From: Vanilla planifolia
Lineage: Eukaryota > Streptophyta > Magnoliopsida > Asparagales > Orchidaceae
Assembly (NCBI GenBank): GCA_023846275.1
Contig: JAIUJO010000144.1
Coordinates: 625,001 to 689,000 of the forward strand
Length of the DNA: 64,000 nucleotides
Direction: 5' to 3'
Shown here: positions 11,121-24,000 of the stretch, one piece after another
Layout: the number at the start of each line of letters is the position of its first letter
Position numbering within the stretch: position 1 is the stretch's first letter
Notes under the pieces: generated by a model
Databases searched by the model: none
What the model saw: the letters and a program-made list of their open reading frames with translations, nothing else
What the model was told of the DNA's origin: nothing
Program-made: the position numbers and the translations under genes

Positions 11121-11988
11121 CATTAAAAAATAAGATTTAGTTAAGTTTCTAATTTTTAATTATGAAAAAATAAAATTAAATAAATAGTCAAAATATTCTT
11201 TAAATAATTGTAATATTCCAAAAAATAAGAGTCGTAAAATATTTTTTTATATATGATTAAATTGTAATATTTAATAAATATAATAAGTTTTATTATAAAA
11301 GTTTTTCTTTTATTTTATTTTTTCTCTCATTTTTTCTCTTTATCTAAATGTCTCTTAATTGCTCTCATTTTCTTCTCTTGCTTATTTTCATTCTCTTACT
11401 TGTCTCATCATTTTTTATCTCCTTATATTCTTATTGCCCAGTCTCTTTATTATTCTTCTATTTTTTCTCATTTCTATCTTTTAGCTTATTTATTTATTTA
11501 CTCTATCTCTTTTAAGTTCTCGTTTTTTTCCTCTTTGTTAAACCATCTCTCATCTCTATTATTATTATTTTGCTATCAATCTTTTATTTGTTAATCTTTC
11601 ACTTTCTCTCTTTTAAAAAATAGTGATCTTCATCTATATTATCTTGCTTTTAGCAAATCAATTAATAATATTTAAGACATCTATTTTTTACATATTCTAA
11701 TACATATATTTTTAGTTTATAATTATTATATAATTAAATTTTTTATTTGCAAGAATGGTAATATAATGAAAGAATTTCTAATGTATTAGTTTCAATGTTA
11801 TAAAAAATGATAGCTTGCATAATTCTTATTTATTTCATATAATTAAAACATTGGCATAATAATATATTACAATACATATAAAAAAATAAACATTATTTAA
11901 AAGATTCTATGTTTAATAATTTAAAAATGTTTAGAAATAATGCAATACCTTAAAAAAAATAAAACTTTTGTTTTTTATTTTTTTCTAT

Positions 11989-12109
11989 GCATATGCAACT
12001 ACACTAGCAATATAGCATTCGACATCATTAGAACTCAAAAGTTAAGAATGCCTAGACAAGTGCAGTGCTGGGATGGGTGATCTCTTAAAAAGGCATATTA
12101 TTGCTCACA
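11989..12109 (+). pseudogene. 5S rRNA pseudogene, subtype C (C2)
   Basis: Full-length. It carries CAAAAGTTAAGAATGCCTAG and the well-kept box C GGATGGGTGATCTC. The 3' end TATTATTGCTCACAT is typical of subtype C. Confidence 0.85.
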
Positions 12110-12330
12110 TTCTGTCATATCATTTCTTTCTATAATAAGCGACATTTTTTTTATAACATGGTAATTTAAAAATAAAATTTATAAATAATTTGTTATACTA
12201 TAATTTTAGTAATTAATTTTTGAACATAACTTTGTAATATTATGGTTAATTTGATATAACAATCAATATAAGATATCATATGATATAATAAAATATTAAG
12301 TTTAATTTAATTTATTATAAAGTAAAAGAA

Positions 12331-13252
12331 TTTTTATTAATTATAATAATTTAGAATTAACTAATGTTTATATATATATATATATATATGTCTTATATAT
12401 ACAATTTTTATATATTAAAATATCATATTATAGAGCACTAGAATTTAAAATATTACTTTATTATATTTTAAAAAATTTTAAATATTCGTAATATTATAAA
12501 ATAATAATAAACCTCAAAAACTTTTTATATTTTATCATCATTAAAAATATATATTATTTACTTATTATATATTATAAATAATATAATTTAAATTTTTTAC
12601 GTTTAAATTTGATTTAATGATTTCTCACTTTTCTCTATTTATCTCATTTTCTCTCAAATTTTGTCACTTTCTCCTCTTTCATAGTATAATTATCTTTTTT
12701 TTCTCATTATTTTTTTATATCATAATATTTTTCTTAGCCCCACTTTCTCCATTATCCTTATTTAATTTCTCATTTCTCTCTCTTTCATTTTTTATTTATT
12801 TTTTTATCTTTTATATGCTATCTCTTTTTTCTTTTCCTATTTATTAATTCTTATCTCATCTCTCTTTATTATTATTTTTCTTTCTATTTTGTTTTTATCA
12901 ATTAGCAACTTTCTCTCTCTTACATTATAGTTATCTCCACATTTATTATCTTTTTTTTGCACATCAATTATCAATAGTTAAGAAATTTCTTATGTTGCAC
13001 AATCGAATGTATAAAATTTATGTTTATTATTTATTTTATTATCAATATTTATTAAGTCGTTAAAATTTTTATTTGTAAAATGATGATATAATTAAGGTAA
13101 TTCTTCTTTATTAATATCACCATTATTAAGAATAATGTTTTAATATTTTTTTTATTTTATATTAACAAAGTATTAATATTATAATATAATATAACATATA
13201 TAATAAGCATATAAAAAATTTTAGAAGCACATTTGTTAATTTTAAAATTTTT
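12331..13252. repeat. Tandem spacer duplication, left copy (922 bp)
   Basis: The C-to-D spacer from the mid AT-rich half through the pyrimidine tract to just before the D 5S leader. It is almost identical to the adjacent right copy. It begins TTTTTATTAATTATAATAAT and includes the TA run and CT tract. Confidence 0.85.
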
Positions 13253-14175
13253 TTTTTATTAATTATAATAATTTAGAATTAACTAATGTTTATATATAAA
13301 TATATATATATATATATATGTCTTATATATACAATTTTTATATATTAAAATATCATATTATAGAGCACTAGAATTTAAAATATTACTTTATTATATTTTA
13401 AAAAATTTTAAATATTCGTAATATTATAAAATAATAATAAACGTCAAAAACTTTTTATATTTTATCATCATTAAAAATATATATTATTTACTTGTTATAT
13501 ATTATAAATAATATAATTTAAATTTTTTAGGTTTAAATTTGATTTAATGATTTCTTACTTTTTTCTATTTATCTCATTTTCTCTCAAATTTTGTCACTTT
13601 CTCCTCTTTCATAGTATAATTATCTTATTTTTATCTTTATTTTTTATATCATAATATGTTTCTTAGCCCCTCTTTCTCCATTATCCTTATTTAATTTCTC
13701 ATTTCTCTCTCTTTTATTTTTTATTTATTTTTTTATCTTTTATATGCTATCTCTTTTTTCTTTTCCTATTTATTAATTCGTATCTCATCTCTCTTTATTA
13801 TTATTTTTCTTTCTATTTTGTTCTAATAAATTAGCAACTTTCTCTCTCTTACATTATAGTTATCTCCACATTCATTATCTTTTTTTTGCACATCAATTAT
13901 CAATATTTAAGAAATTTCTTATGTTGCACAATCTAATGTATAAAATTTATGTTTATTATTTATTTTATTATCAATATTTATTAAGTAATTAAAATTTTTA
14001 TTTGTAAAATGATGATATAATTAAGGAAATTCTTCTTTATTAATATCACCTTTATTAAGAATAATGTTTTAATATTTTTTTTATTGTGTATTAACAAAGT
14101 ATTAATATTATAATACAATATAACATATATAATAAGCATATAAAAAATTTTAGAAGCACATTTGTTAATTTTAAA
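13253..14175. repeat. Tandem spacer duplication, right copy (~923 bp)
   Basis: Second copy of 12331-13252, with few substitutions and slightly different TA and T run lengths. It leads directly into the D3 leader and 5S. Neither duplication boundary includes a 5S gene, so it arose inside a spacer. The high identity marks it as younger than the 5S subtypes. Confidence 0.85.
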
Positions 14176-14240
14176 AGTCTTTTTAAATCGTCCATTATTG
14201 TTTAAATAATAATCAAACAAATACAATTTTTTATGATTTG

Positions 14241-14360
14241 CATGCTTTTGCTGCAACACCAACATTATAATATTTGATACTATTGAGACTCAAAGTTAAG
14301 AATGCTAGGCCTAAAGTACTACTCCGATGGGCCACCTCTTCAAAAGTCCTCATATTACAT
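14241..14360 (+). pseudogene. 5S rRNA pseudogene, subtype D (D3)
   Basis: Full-length. ACTATTGAGACTCAAAGTTA, CGATGGGCCACCTC and AGTCCTCATATTACAT align with 5S rRNA. One base of the usual AACTCCAAAG region is missing. Confidence 0.8.
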
Positions 14361-14399
14361 ATATTTCTTCATACCACTCGTTCTTCTCGTGAAAGATAG

Positions 14400-15885
14400 T
14401 TAATTTTAATAAAATATTTGAAATAAGGTTCAGTAAGAAGGGGGTGAATTGTTATGAGTAACATTTTGATTTTTTGCAAAATATTTAAATAAAATATTTA
14501 TTGCAATTTGTAATAAAGTTTAAAAAATATCTAAAATTATTTCGATAAATTTTACTTTAATTTTAAAAACTTATTAAGTTTCTCAAAAGTCATCTAATTA
14601 AAAAATCAACAATAATAAAAAATAAAAATAATTTATTTTTAGGTGTTTAGGTTTATAAAGCAAACCTTTGTCGATCACAAAAACAAACAAGACAAAATAA
14701 ACTAATATAAGAATTTGATATAAAGACAGGTAAGCTAAACCCTCACAATACAGAAAGAAATAAGATAGACTACCACGATCTTATAATGAAATAAATGGGG
14801 CATGCTACTATAGCCTTATAGAGAAACAAAATTGAAAAAAAATAGTCAATGAGATAAAATCTAAATGAGCACAACAAAAATTTTATGCATGATTAAATCG
14901 TTAAGGAGGCATTTGTATCTTAATTAATTAAATTAAATATCATTAAAACTAACAACTTAGCTAATTTGAGAATGAAAGAATTTCATGAGCTTGACAGGTT
15001 AATGGCACAGTAACTTAAGAAATGGACAATAAAAATGAGCTGTTAACTGCTTTAATATTTTTTCTTAACATCACATAAAATTTTTTCTTCTATTTTTCAT
15101 ACAAAAATCATGTATTTATATACAACTTGTAACGACCAAAAGCAATTACGAAACATCCAATTAGGTCATTAAAATTTTTGCGGCTTTTGCAACATATTAA
15201 TTAAAAAATAAATAAATAAACAGCATTCCAATGGCTCAAAATAATGGTTAAAATAGTCGTTGCGTAGTAGCTGTTTAATCAGAATAATATAGGTCCGATC
15301 GATCATTAAAACTGAGGGATCGAATGGATGCAATCGAATATATGCCTTTATAAATAAGAAATTGACATGGTTTGTTAGATCAGGATTGCATCTTACAGTA
15401 ATATATTACATGGCTGGTGGAGGAAATAAAGACCGTGAGATCATAACATAGCAATATCGAAAGACTGTGAGAATTAGCAGTTTCAAAGATAAACTACGAT
15501 GGTGATTGTTCGATAACAAAAATGTGTAACCGAAAGGTGCACATTAATCCTACAAAGCAGGAATTCATTGTGTAGATAGGTTCGCATCTTTTGTCCCACA
15601 GGGCGCAACAGTGTCTTGTGTCTCTCCTTATAGGTACTTTTGTATCGAATGACAGTTGCTTTTGAGAAAGATATTTTAGGTTTTTACTCTCCCTAGTAAT
15701 TATTTACTTGAGTGATGAGCAAGCGAAAAATGCATGCCTTTGGATGGAATTTCATAGACTTAATAAATTTCTCGCGTAGAAATTTTAATTTACATAAACA
15801 TAATAAATTTCTCTTGAAGAAATTGGAATTTCTGCATTTAATTATGTACGCAATGCATTAGTTTTTGGCTGTCTTTTTATTAAAT
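14400..15885 (+). repeat. D module copy 3 (most decayed core)
   Basis: Starts with AGAAGGGGGTGAATTGTTATG (about 14435) and runs to about 15885. The core (15220-15700) aligns with copy 2, but most CpGs are now TpG or CpA, for example CGAATGGATGCAATCGAATA near 15313. The MEIGISAF-like stub is at about 15816-15874 without the ATG in the expected place. Confidence 0.65.
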
Positions 15886-16549
15886 TATTTTTCTTATTTA
15901 TTTCTCTTTAACACATTGTCTGACTTTTGTTTCTCTTATTATTACCTATTTATTTGTGTTTTTATTCTCTATCACCTTATATTATTCTTGACCTCTCTCA
16001 CTCTCCTATTCTTCGCTACATCCTCATTTCTCTCTCTTTTACTCATTTATTTATTCTTTATATATTTTTAATGTTCTTTTTTCTTTTCTTTTTCAATAAA
16101 TCTTCTCTTATCTCTCTCTATTATTATTTTACTCATTATTTTATTGTTATCAATTCAATACCTTTTCTCTTAAAAAATAATAATTGCTAGCTCTATTTTC
16201 TTTTATCTGTCTATTAATTAACAATGTTTAAGAAATTTCTCAAGTTATATTGTATAAATTATATATATATTTTTATAAATATTTATTACGTATTTATTTT
16301 TTGATTTATAAGAAATTTAAAATAATGGAAGAAATTTTTTTTAGAACCGTTTAATTTTTTTAAAATAATAGTTTATATAATTATTTATTAATTTTACTAA
16401 AACAAAATAATTATGTTATAATATATTATGATATATATCAGAAACATAAATTTTATTTAAAAGTGCTTAAGCTTCAAAATTTAGAATATTTTAGAAATGA
16501 TCATTTACCTTCAAAAAAGTAATCACACTACAATATTTTCTCTTTTCTA

Positions 16550-16670
16550 AGAATTTTCGACCACAAAGGCATTTTATCGTGGGATTTCATTAAAACTCCA
16601 AAGTTAAGCATGCTTGGGCTAGAGTATTATTGTATTGGGTGACCTCTTTAGATGTCGTTATGTTGCACAT
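16550..16670 (+). pseudogene. 5S rRNA pseudogene, subtype E (E3)
   Basis: Full-length and among the better kept copies. It has AACTCCAAAGTTAAGCATGC, TTGGGCTAGAGTA, TTGGGTGACCTC and a TGTTGCACAT end followed by TTTTT. Confidence 0.88.
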
Positions 16671-17727
16671 ATTTTTCAAAATATTCTTTTCTTAGTGAAA
16701 AATATTAATTTTTATAACATTATTATATAAAAATAATAATATAAATGATAATTAATAATTACCATTAGAATAATTAATTATTGAAAAATAAAATTATAAA
16801 ATTTTTATTAATTTAGAATAATAACAATTATAGCACATCATTTCATATAATATACTAATATATTCAATTGTGATAAACATTAAACAAAATAACTTATCTT
16901 TGTTATAGTAAATTAGAATTAATTTATGCTTATAATAGTATGCATATCCGTGTATTTAATTTTTCAAATATAAAAATATTATTTTATAGAATATACGACA
17001 TCAAAAATAATATTAAATTAATAATTTAAAAAATTTTAAAAATTTAAAACATTTTTTAATATTCTTAAATAATGATAAATATCAAATATTATTTATATTT
17101 TCTTCTTTTAAATTTTTTTAAAATTTTATATATTTTATAAATATTATAAATTTATTATTAAGATTTAACCTTTTTTAAATTATTACTCTCATTTTTTCTC
17201 TTTATCTTAATTCTCTCATAATCTGTCACTTCTTTCTCTCTCCAATAATCATTCTTTTTTTGTCTTTTCATTCTCTATATCCTAATGTTCTTCTTCGCTT
17301 CTCTCTCTCATTTATCCTTCATTAATTTCTCATTTCTATTCCATTTGCTATTTTATTTTTTCTTTCTATCTCTTTTATGTTTCTATTTTTGTTTTCTTAT
17401 TGATTAAATGATCTCTCATATATCTCTATCGTTATTTTTCTCTTTATTTTACAGTAATGAATCCATAACTTTCTCTCTCGTTCATTAAATAATTATTTCT
17501 ATCTCTATTATCTTTTTGATATTTATCAATTAATAATATTTATCATATCTCTCATATTATATAGTTTAATGTATAATATTAATGATAATTATTTATTTTA
17601 TTGTTTATATTTTTATGCAATTTAATTATTTTCAAAAATTACAAATATTTGACAAATTATATTATTTTAGAAATGATTAACTATCATCAAGATCATAATT
17701 ATAAAACTATGATTATTTATATTTTGC

Positions 17728-17849
17728 ATGTATGTGCAATCACATAAATATTATAGCACTAGATCAAAATTAGAACTCCAAAGTTCGGCATTCTTATGCA
17801 AGAGAACCATGGGGATGGATGGCCTCTTGAGAGGTTGTGATATTACAAA
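17728..17849 (+). pseudogene. 5S rRNA pseudogene, subtype A (A3)
   Basis: Full-length. AAAATTAGAACTCCAAAGTT, GGATGGATGGCCTCTTGAGA and a TATTACAAAT end identify subtype A. Confidence 0.85.
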
Positions 17850-18933
17850 TATTTTTTCACAGAATTCCTACTCTTAATGAGTGACAATTAATTTTAATGT
17901 CATACTAATAATAAAACATTAAATTATTACAAAACAATATTTATAATTATCTTTTTAGCAATTAATATTTAATAATAATTTTGTAACATTATTATTAATT
18001 TCATATAATAATAAATACTATACATCATAACGTATAAAAATTAATAACTTTTGATTTTTTTTCATATTCAATAAAATAGCATTTATCAATTACAATAAAT
18101 TAGATTTTTTTAAATTTGTAATGATTTATATATGATTTGAATTTATTTTTTAAATAAAGTTTTGTTAAGTTTTAAAAATAAAAAACTGAAATTATTACAT
18201 TAATCTTAAATTCTATTTATATTTATTGTCTACATTATCTCAAATAAAGATGAAATATAAGAAAAATTATATTATTTATATTAAATTAAGTTTTTTAAAT
18301 AATAATTAATTTACTTTAAATTAATAGTAAAAATATTCTAAATACAAAAAAATAATAAGAAACATCAAATAATTTTTATATTTTAAAATAAATAATTATT
18401 ATATATGATTAAGTCTTGTATTTAAAAAATTTAATAACTTTAATTATTAAAATTTCTTTTTTTAAAATTATTTTTGTCAGTATTTTCTCATTATGTTAAT
18501 ATTTAACATATTTTCAGACACACTTATCTCAATATTATTATTCACTTATTTGTCTCTTTATTCTTTATGTCTATATATCTTTCTTAGCTTCTCTTTCTCT
18601 CTCCTCCACCATTCTCTTTTTTTTTTATTTCTTTCTCTTTAACTTATTTGTTTATTCACTCAATCTCATTTATGTTCTCTTTTTTCTTTATTTCTTCTTC
18701 AATTTATGTCACATCTCTCTATATTGTTATTTTTCTCTTTCTTTTGGTCTCATCAATTTTTTATTTTTTCTCTCTTTTGAAATAGCTATCTCAATCCATG
18801 TTAACTTTTTTTAATAACATTAATTAACAAAATATAAAAAAACATTTATATATCATATTTTAAAATATAATATCTATGAAAAACTATATTTTATTATTTT
18901 TAAATTTTTGTATAAATTAAATTTTTATGTTTA

Positions 18934-18965
<32 letters not shown>

Positions 18966-19189
18966 GTCATAATATTCTTCTTTGTCTCTCCCTCTCTTCT
19001 TTATCCTTCATTAATTTCTTAATTTTCTTATGTCTATCTCTTTTAAATGCTTATTTTTCTCTTCTTATTTATTAAATAAGCTCTCAACTATATCTATTAT
19101 AATTTTTCTCCCTATTTTACTCTTATGAACCGATAACTTTCTCTCTCCCTTATGAAATAATTATTTTGTCTCTATTATTAAAATTTCAT

Positions 19190-19591
19190 GAGATTGATTG
19201 GTGAATAGCCCATTAACACATGAAAAGAGCAATGGAAACGTATGCCTAACGGCTTTAATGATTTTTCTTGGGATGACATAAATTTTTTTCTAGTTTTCGT
19301 GCAAAAATCTTTTATTTATATACAATTTCTAATGACTAAAAGCAGTTACAAAACATCCAACGTAAATGTTAAAATTTTCATCAGTTTCACAATATTTTAA
19401 TTAGGAAATAAATAAATAAATAACATTCCAACGGCTCCAAATTATGGCTAAAATAGCCATTGCGCAGTAGCCATTCGATCGGAACGGCCTGGCCCGTTCG
19501 ATCGCGAAATGAGCGATTGTATGAACGTAATCGAATATGAGGCTTTTTAAATATGAAAATTATCTAGTCCATTGAATCAGGATCATGATCT
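19190..19591 (+). repeat. D module copy 4, left part
   Basis: AATTTCATGAGATTGATTGG begins homology to the middle of the other D modules. The core contains a CCAACGGCTCC word, the dyad ATGGCTA/TAGCCAT (19444-19460) and GATCGGAACGGCC. It is cut at about 19591, just after AGGATCATGATCTG, by the LINE. Confidence 0.75.
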
Positions 19592-19625
19592 GCCATTCAA
19601 GGAGGCGCTAACTTCCAAGAACATT

Positions 19626-21060
19626 ATGTCTAATGGAGCGGCGACATCCTACGTTAAGTCGGTAGTCATAGATGTAAAGGGCAGGGCAGCAAGTATGGCT
19701 GACTATGTTGATAACAATGAGATCATCATGTCGAATGAAGCATGCCAATGACGCATTGCGTTTCAAAAATATGATCTAGAGGGCCGAGTATATGGAAATA
19801 CTCTCCCCTTTTTTGTTATTGCTTGGGTGCTATAGAGGCATTGGGGGCACTTTAAAAACTTCAGAATTTTGGACATCTCTTCAGGCTGCTTTTGCCTCCA
19901 CTTGGAATCCGTGGAGGATAGGAATGTTGTTTGGCTGGGCGACCCTTAGCAAGTCGCTGGGTGAGCCATAGGCTTGGACTTGTAGTCTCCTGTCTTCTAA
20001 CCAATCGTCATGGTGGCAATGTGTGCCTCGGTCTGGGTTCAGTTTCTCACCTTCTCTCTAATTTACTGGGATGTTGAGAACATATTGAGGATTGCCAAGT
20101 CGATGGGTAAGCCGATTATTCTGGACGGGTGGACGACGACTATGTAGCGATCGACCTTTGCCCGCGTATGCATCAAGATGGATCTATCAAAGTCGTTAAA
20201 ACTGGGTATGAGGCTGAGATAGTAACAGGAAGAACATTTCAGCCATTTGAGTACAAGGGATTGCCTCAAATATGTTTTGCATGCAGTAACATGGGACACT
20301 TCACTGAATAGTGCAAGCTCGGGAAACCGGGAGTTGCTGCACCTGCACCTGCAGGGGATGCATGTACCATGCCGATTGACTCTAGGAAGGCCTCCATGTG
20401 TACGGTGCCACGATGTTACTCTGTGACAATGTATGATTACAACCAGTATTTACAGGGTCCACCCGCTGTGATGTCTGTGGACTCTGGGCATATCCCGGAT
20501 GCCAAAATCATTGGTGTTTAGGTCACAATGAATGAGGAAAATTTCTACAATATAACTAGGAAAGAATCCATGCTTGATGATAAGGAGGGCACAAAAAAAG
20601 AGAACCTTGGCCTGTGGTTGTTGGTGCAATTAAGGCCAAGAAAATAGTCCACAAATGCACGAAGGATCCAAGCAGGAGAGCATTGAGCCCTTATGTGGTA
20701 GACATTAGAGGGAATAGGCCGATGCAGACAAATGATTAGCCTCTTGAGGTCAACGCACGTTATGATGAATACTACCATAACAATGGTTAGGAGGATTTCC
20801 TCCTCACTGAACATCGTGGAGTGCAGTAGAAATCCGAATTTGTTATGGGGGTTGCGACGTGCTATGGAAAACCACAGGTGGAGATATATGGATGTGCTTG
20901 TATGTATGAGGTGCTACAATTCGTTGACGATGGGGATGCTAGGCACTGGGATACGATGGAGCACCTGGAGTACCCTAAAGGACAATTTCATTGTTAAGAG
21001 CCTTAAAGGAGGGAAGCTGGTGCAAACACATCGAAGGTGGGCTGCAGAACCTTGGAGGTG
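19626..21060 (+). pseudogene. LINE ORF1 remnant (DUF4283 + CCHC zinc knuckle)
   Basis: The chosen start is the ATG at 19626 (MSNGAATSYVKSVV). Recognisable DUF4283 pieces are RHWGHFKNFRILDISSGC and YWDVENILRIAKSMGKPII, then ARVCIKMDLSKSL. This family is the usual N-terminal RNA-binding region of plant L1 ORF1. The zinc knuckle CFACSNMGHFTE follows (Cys codons 20273 and 20282, His 20297, last Cys 20312), with a TAG at 20309 inside the final spacer. At least seven stops and a frame change near 20205 break it. The segment 20330-21060 corresponds to the poorly conserved ORF1 C terminus and I recognised nothing in it. It would have coated LINE RNA in an RNP. Confidence 0.8.
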
Positions 21061-21093
21061 ATGTTGTGTAGTATATACCTTTGAATGATCAAA

Positions 21094-24000
21094 ATGATAG
21101 TATGTAACATTAGGGGCATTCAAGGAAAGAAGTCAAGGAGCTACCTATAGAGGTTTGTGAGAGAACGAAGAATCGAGGTGGTGACCCTTGTTAAGACGAG
21201 AGCCCAAACCTTCATGAGGAAGGATGCCAACTAGCTGCTGGGCAGAGATTGGACCTATGCGACTCAACCATCGGCAGGGAAGTCGGTAGGTATTGTATTA
21301 ATGTGGAGGAGCAGGCTAGACATCAATTTCACACAATCGACGATGCATGTGATGTGATTTGAGGTTAGCATGAAAGGAGGTATTAAGCTAAAGTGCTCTA
21401 TGGTTTATAGGCTGAAGGAGCAGCACAAATGATGGGAGATGTGGGATTTCTTGATGGAGGAAGCTGTGAGTGCTGGACCTCTCATAGTTGCAGGAGACTT
21501 TAACCTTATAATGTCGTAAGGTGAGAAGAGTGGGGAAGGAAGTTCACATATGGCAATGGGCAACAAGAATTCACGAACGTGATACAGGATCTTCAAGTGG
21601 TGGACCTCAAGTTTATTGGAAATAATTTCAAATGTTGTAATGGAAAGGTGATTGGTGCAAGGATCTTGGAAAGGCTGGATAGGGCACTAATGAACGTCAC
21701 CGGTATGTATGCGTTCCCTGGTTGCTCGGTTACACACTTGACATGTATTGGCTCAGACCACTGTCCATTGCTCATTGATGTGGATGGTGGTCATAAACTG
21801 GATAAGAAACGTATAATTGAATTCGAAAGTGTCTAGCTGGAGTTTCCGAAGGCAGTTGGGCTACTGCACCAAGCTTGGAGTAGGCAGACTAAAGGGAATC
21901 CCATGGAGGGTCTATAAACTAAATTTCACAGATCACTTGTGGCACAACACAAGTGGAGCAAGAGGAAGGTGGGGTACATCATCAGTAGTGATGCGGATGT
22001 GGAGCTTAGTATTAATAAGCTACAAATGAAGGAGCCGCATGAGGGACTGAACATAGAGGAACATCGATGCATTGGGTAGCTGATCCTTGGCTTCCACTAT
22101 GGCTGCACGTTAGAGGAGAGATGGTGGTGGCAAAGAGGAAAAGCCCATTGGGCTCAATTCGGTGACCATAATATTCGTTTTTGTCATACGACATCTATTG
22201 TGCGAACGCTTAATAATTACATTGCATAGTTGAAAGATGGCTCAGTTATGTTGGCAACTACGTGTAGAACAATAAGGGCGATCATCAAACCTTTTTTCCT
22301 GAAGCAGTGGTGTGGTGCGAACAACGTGCCTCCTTCATTGTAGCTTGTGCCACGTGCTAGAATCAAAAGCACACAGGCAACCATGTTGGTAAGCAGTGTG
22401 ACGGAGAATGATGTCATTTCAGCTATTAGAGCGATTAGGAAGAAGAAAGCACTGAGTATGGATGGGGTCACTACTGAGTTCATCAAAGGCTACTGAGAGA
22501 TTAAGCATGGGGATATCATTCGTGCGGTGATTACATTCTTTGAGCAGAAGTAAATGCCGAGGACTTGGAAAGACACCTTCATTGTTCTCATATCTAAAAT
22601 TCCAGATGCCAGCAAGCCAGAGCACTTCCTGTCAATTAGTTTATGCAACGTCATTTATAAGGTAATAGCGAGGATTCTGGTAGAGAGGCTTAAGCTACTA
22701 CTTCCTAATATTATATCCAGTGAGCAAGGGGCATTCATACCGGGAAGAAGCATTTCGGAGAACATCTTTATAGCTCAAGAGATGGCCTAATGCATGCACT
22801 CATATTCTACAAGGGCAGGGCTCATGGCAATTAAAGTATATATGGAGCAGGCATATGATAATGTGAGATGGGATTTTGTGATGAACATGCTGAAGCTAAT
22901 GGGTTTCTGACGCAGATGGTGCGACTGGATTGACGCATGAATCATGTATCCGAGATATGGGGTTTTGCTTAATGGGACTCCACTACCATGGATTGAGATG
23001 CTGCGTGGCCTGCATCAGGGTGACTTCTTTTGCCATATTTATTCAAAATTACGACGGAAAACCTTTCTATCATCATGCATGAATTTGAGACGAGATCACT
23101 GCTTGGGTTCCGATGTAGACAAAATGCACCGCTTGTCTCACACTTGCTTTACGCAGATCATATCATTGTGTATGTGCCAGCAACGCGTGTGGCAGTGCAA
23201 GCGGTCAAAATGACCATGCAGGAATTTGGCAAGGCTACAGGGATGAGGGTTAACTTCGCAAAATCGAAGGTATACTTTAGCGAAGCTACGAGCACAAAAA
23301 GAAGGATGCTTGTTGCGAGGAAGTTGCAAATGGATCAGGGGGATAGTCTCAGCTACCTTGGTGTACCTATCTCAGTGAAAATGATCAAGAAGGGGGATGT
23401 CAACCTCATGCTCCAGAAGATCGATAAGCAAGTTGCCAAATGGCGTATCAGGCCATTATCACTTGCTGGGAGAGTTTTTATGATCAAGGTTATTCTGAAT
23501 GCCATCCCAAGCGACATACTGATCTATTATGTTATGCGAATACGTGCCATTGACGAGGTGGAAAGAAAGAGTAGCAATTTCCTGTGGTGCAGTGCAAGCA
23601 GCTAAAAAATGATGCACTATGCAAATTGGGATACTGTCACTTTGCCTAAAGATGCAGGTGGTCTTTGCCTACTAGACATGCACATCTAGCAGTGGGTCTT
23701 GCTCATGAAGCAGTGTAAGAGACTGATCAGCCACGAGAATAACTCCTGGGTACAGATCATGAGAACTAAATACTATGCAGCAAGAAGTTTTGTTAGGCCA
23801 CCGTGGGGAGCCTCCCATGCATGTAGACTCGTCGCTGCAGGTATGTCGTGTGCTCTTGCCAACTTTGAATGGAAACTTAGCGACGACAATGACGTCCTAC
23901 TTATAGAGGATAACTAGCTTGGTGCACTTCCAATTAACTGGTGGCCCACCATCATCAACATGGACGTCGACTAGCCAAAATACCTGGGTGACTGCATTGT

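Larger units (their letters stand above)
8520..16549 (+). repeat. 5S-derived HOR 2 (E-A-B-C-D)
   Basis: All five subunits are present: E (8520), A (9714), B fragment (11083), C (11989), D (14241). The B-C interval is short (~900 bp) because the B 5S runs straight into mid-spacer. The C-D interval is long (~2.25 kb) because 922 bp are duplicated. Pyrimidine tracts lie at about 9040-9400, 10470-10800, 11310-11650, 12610-12960, 13535-13885 and 15890-16200. (TA)n runs occur near 12368-12390 and 13296-13320. No gene seen. Confidence 0.8.

Noticed and set aside
13981-14265. Minus-strand 94-codon frame
   Set aside because: Lysine/isoleucine/asparagine-rich translation of AT-rich spacer, overlapping the D3 leader and 5S start. 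No domain and not kept in other units.
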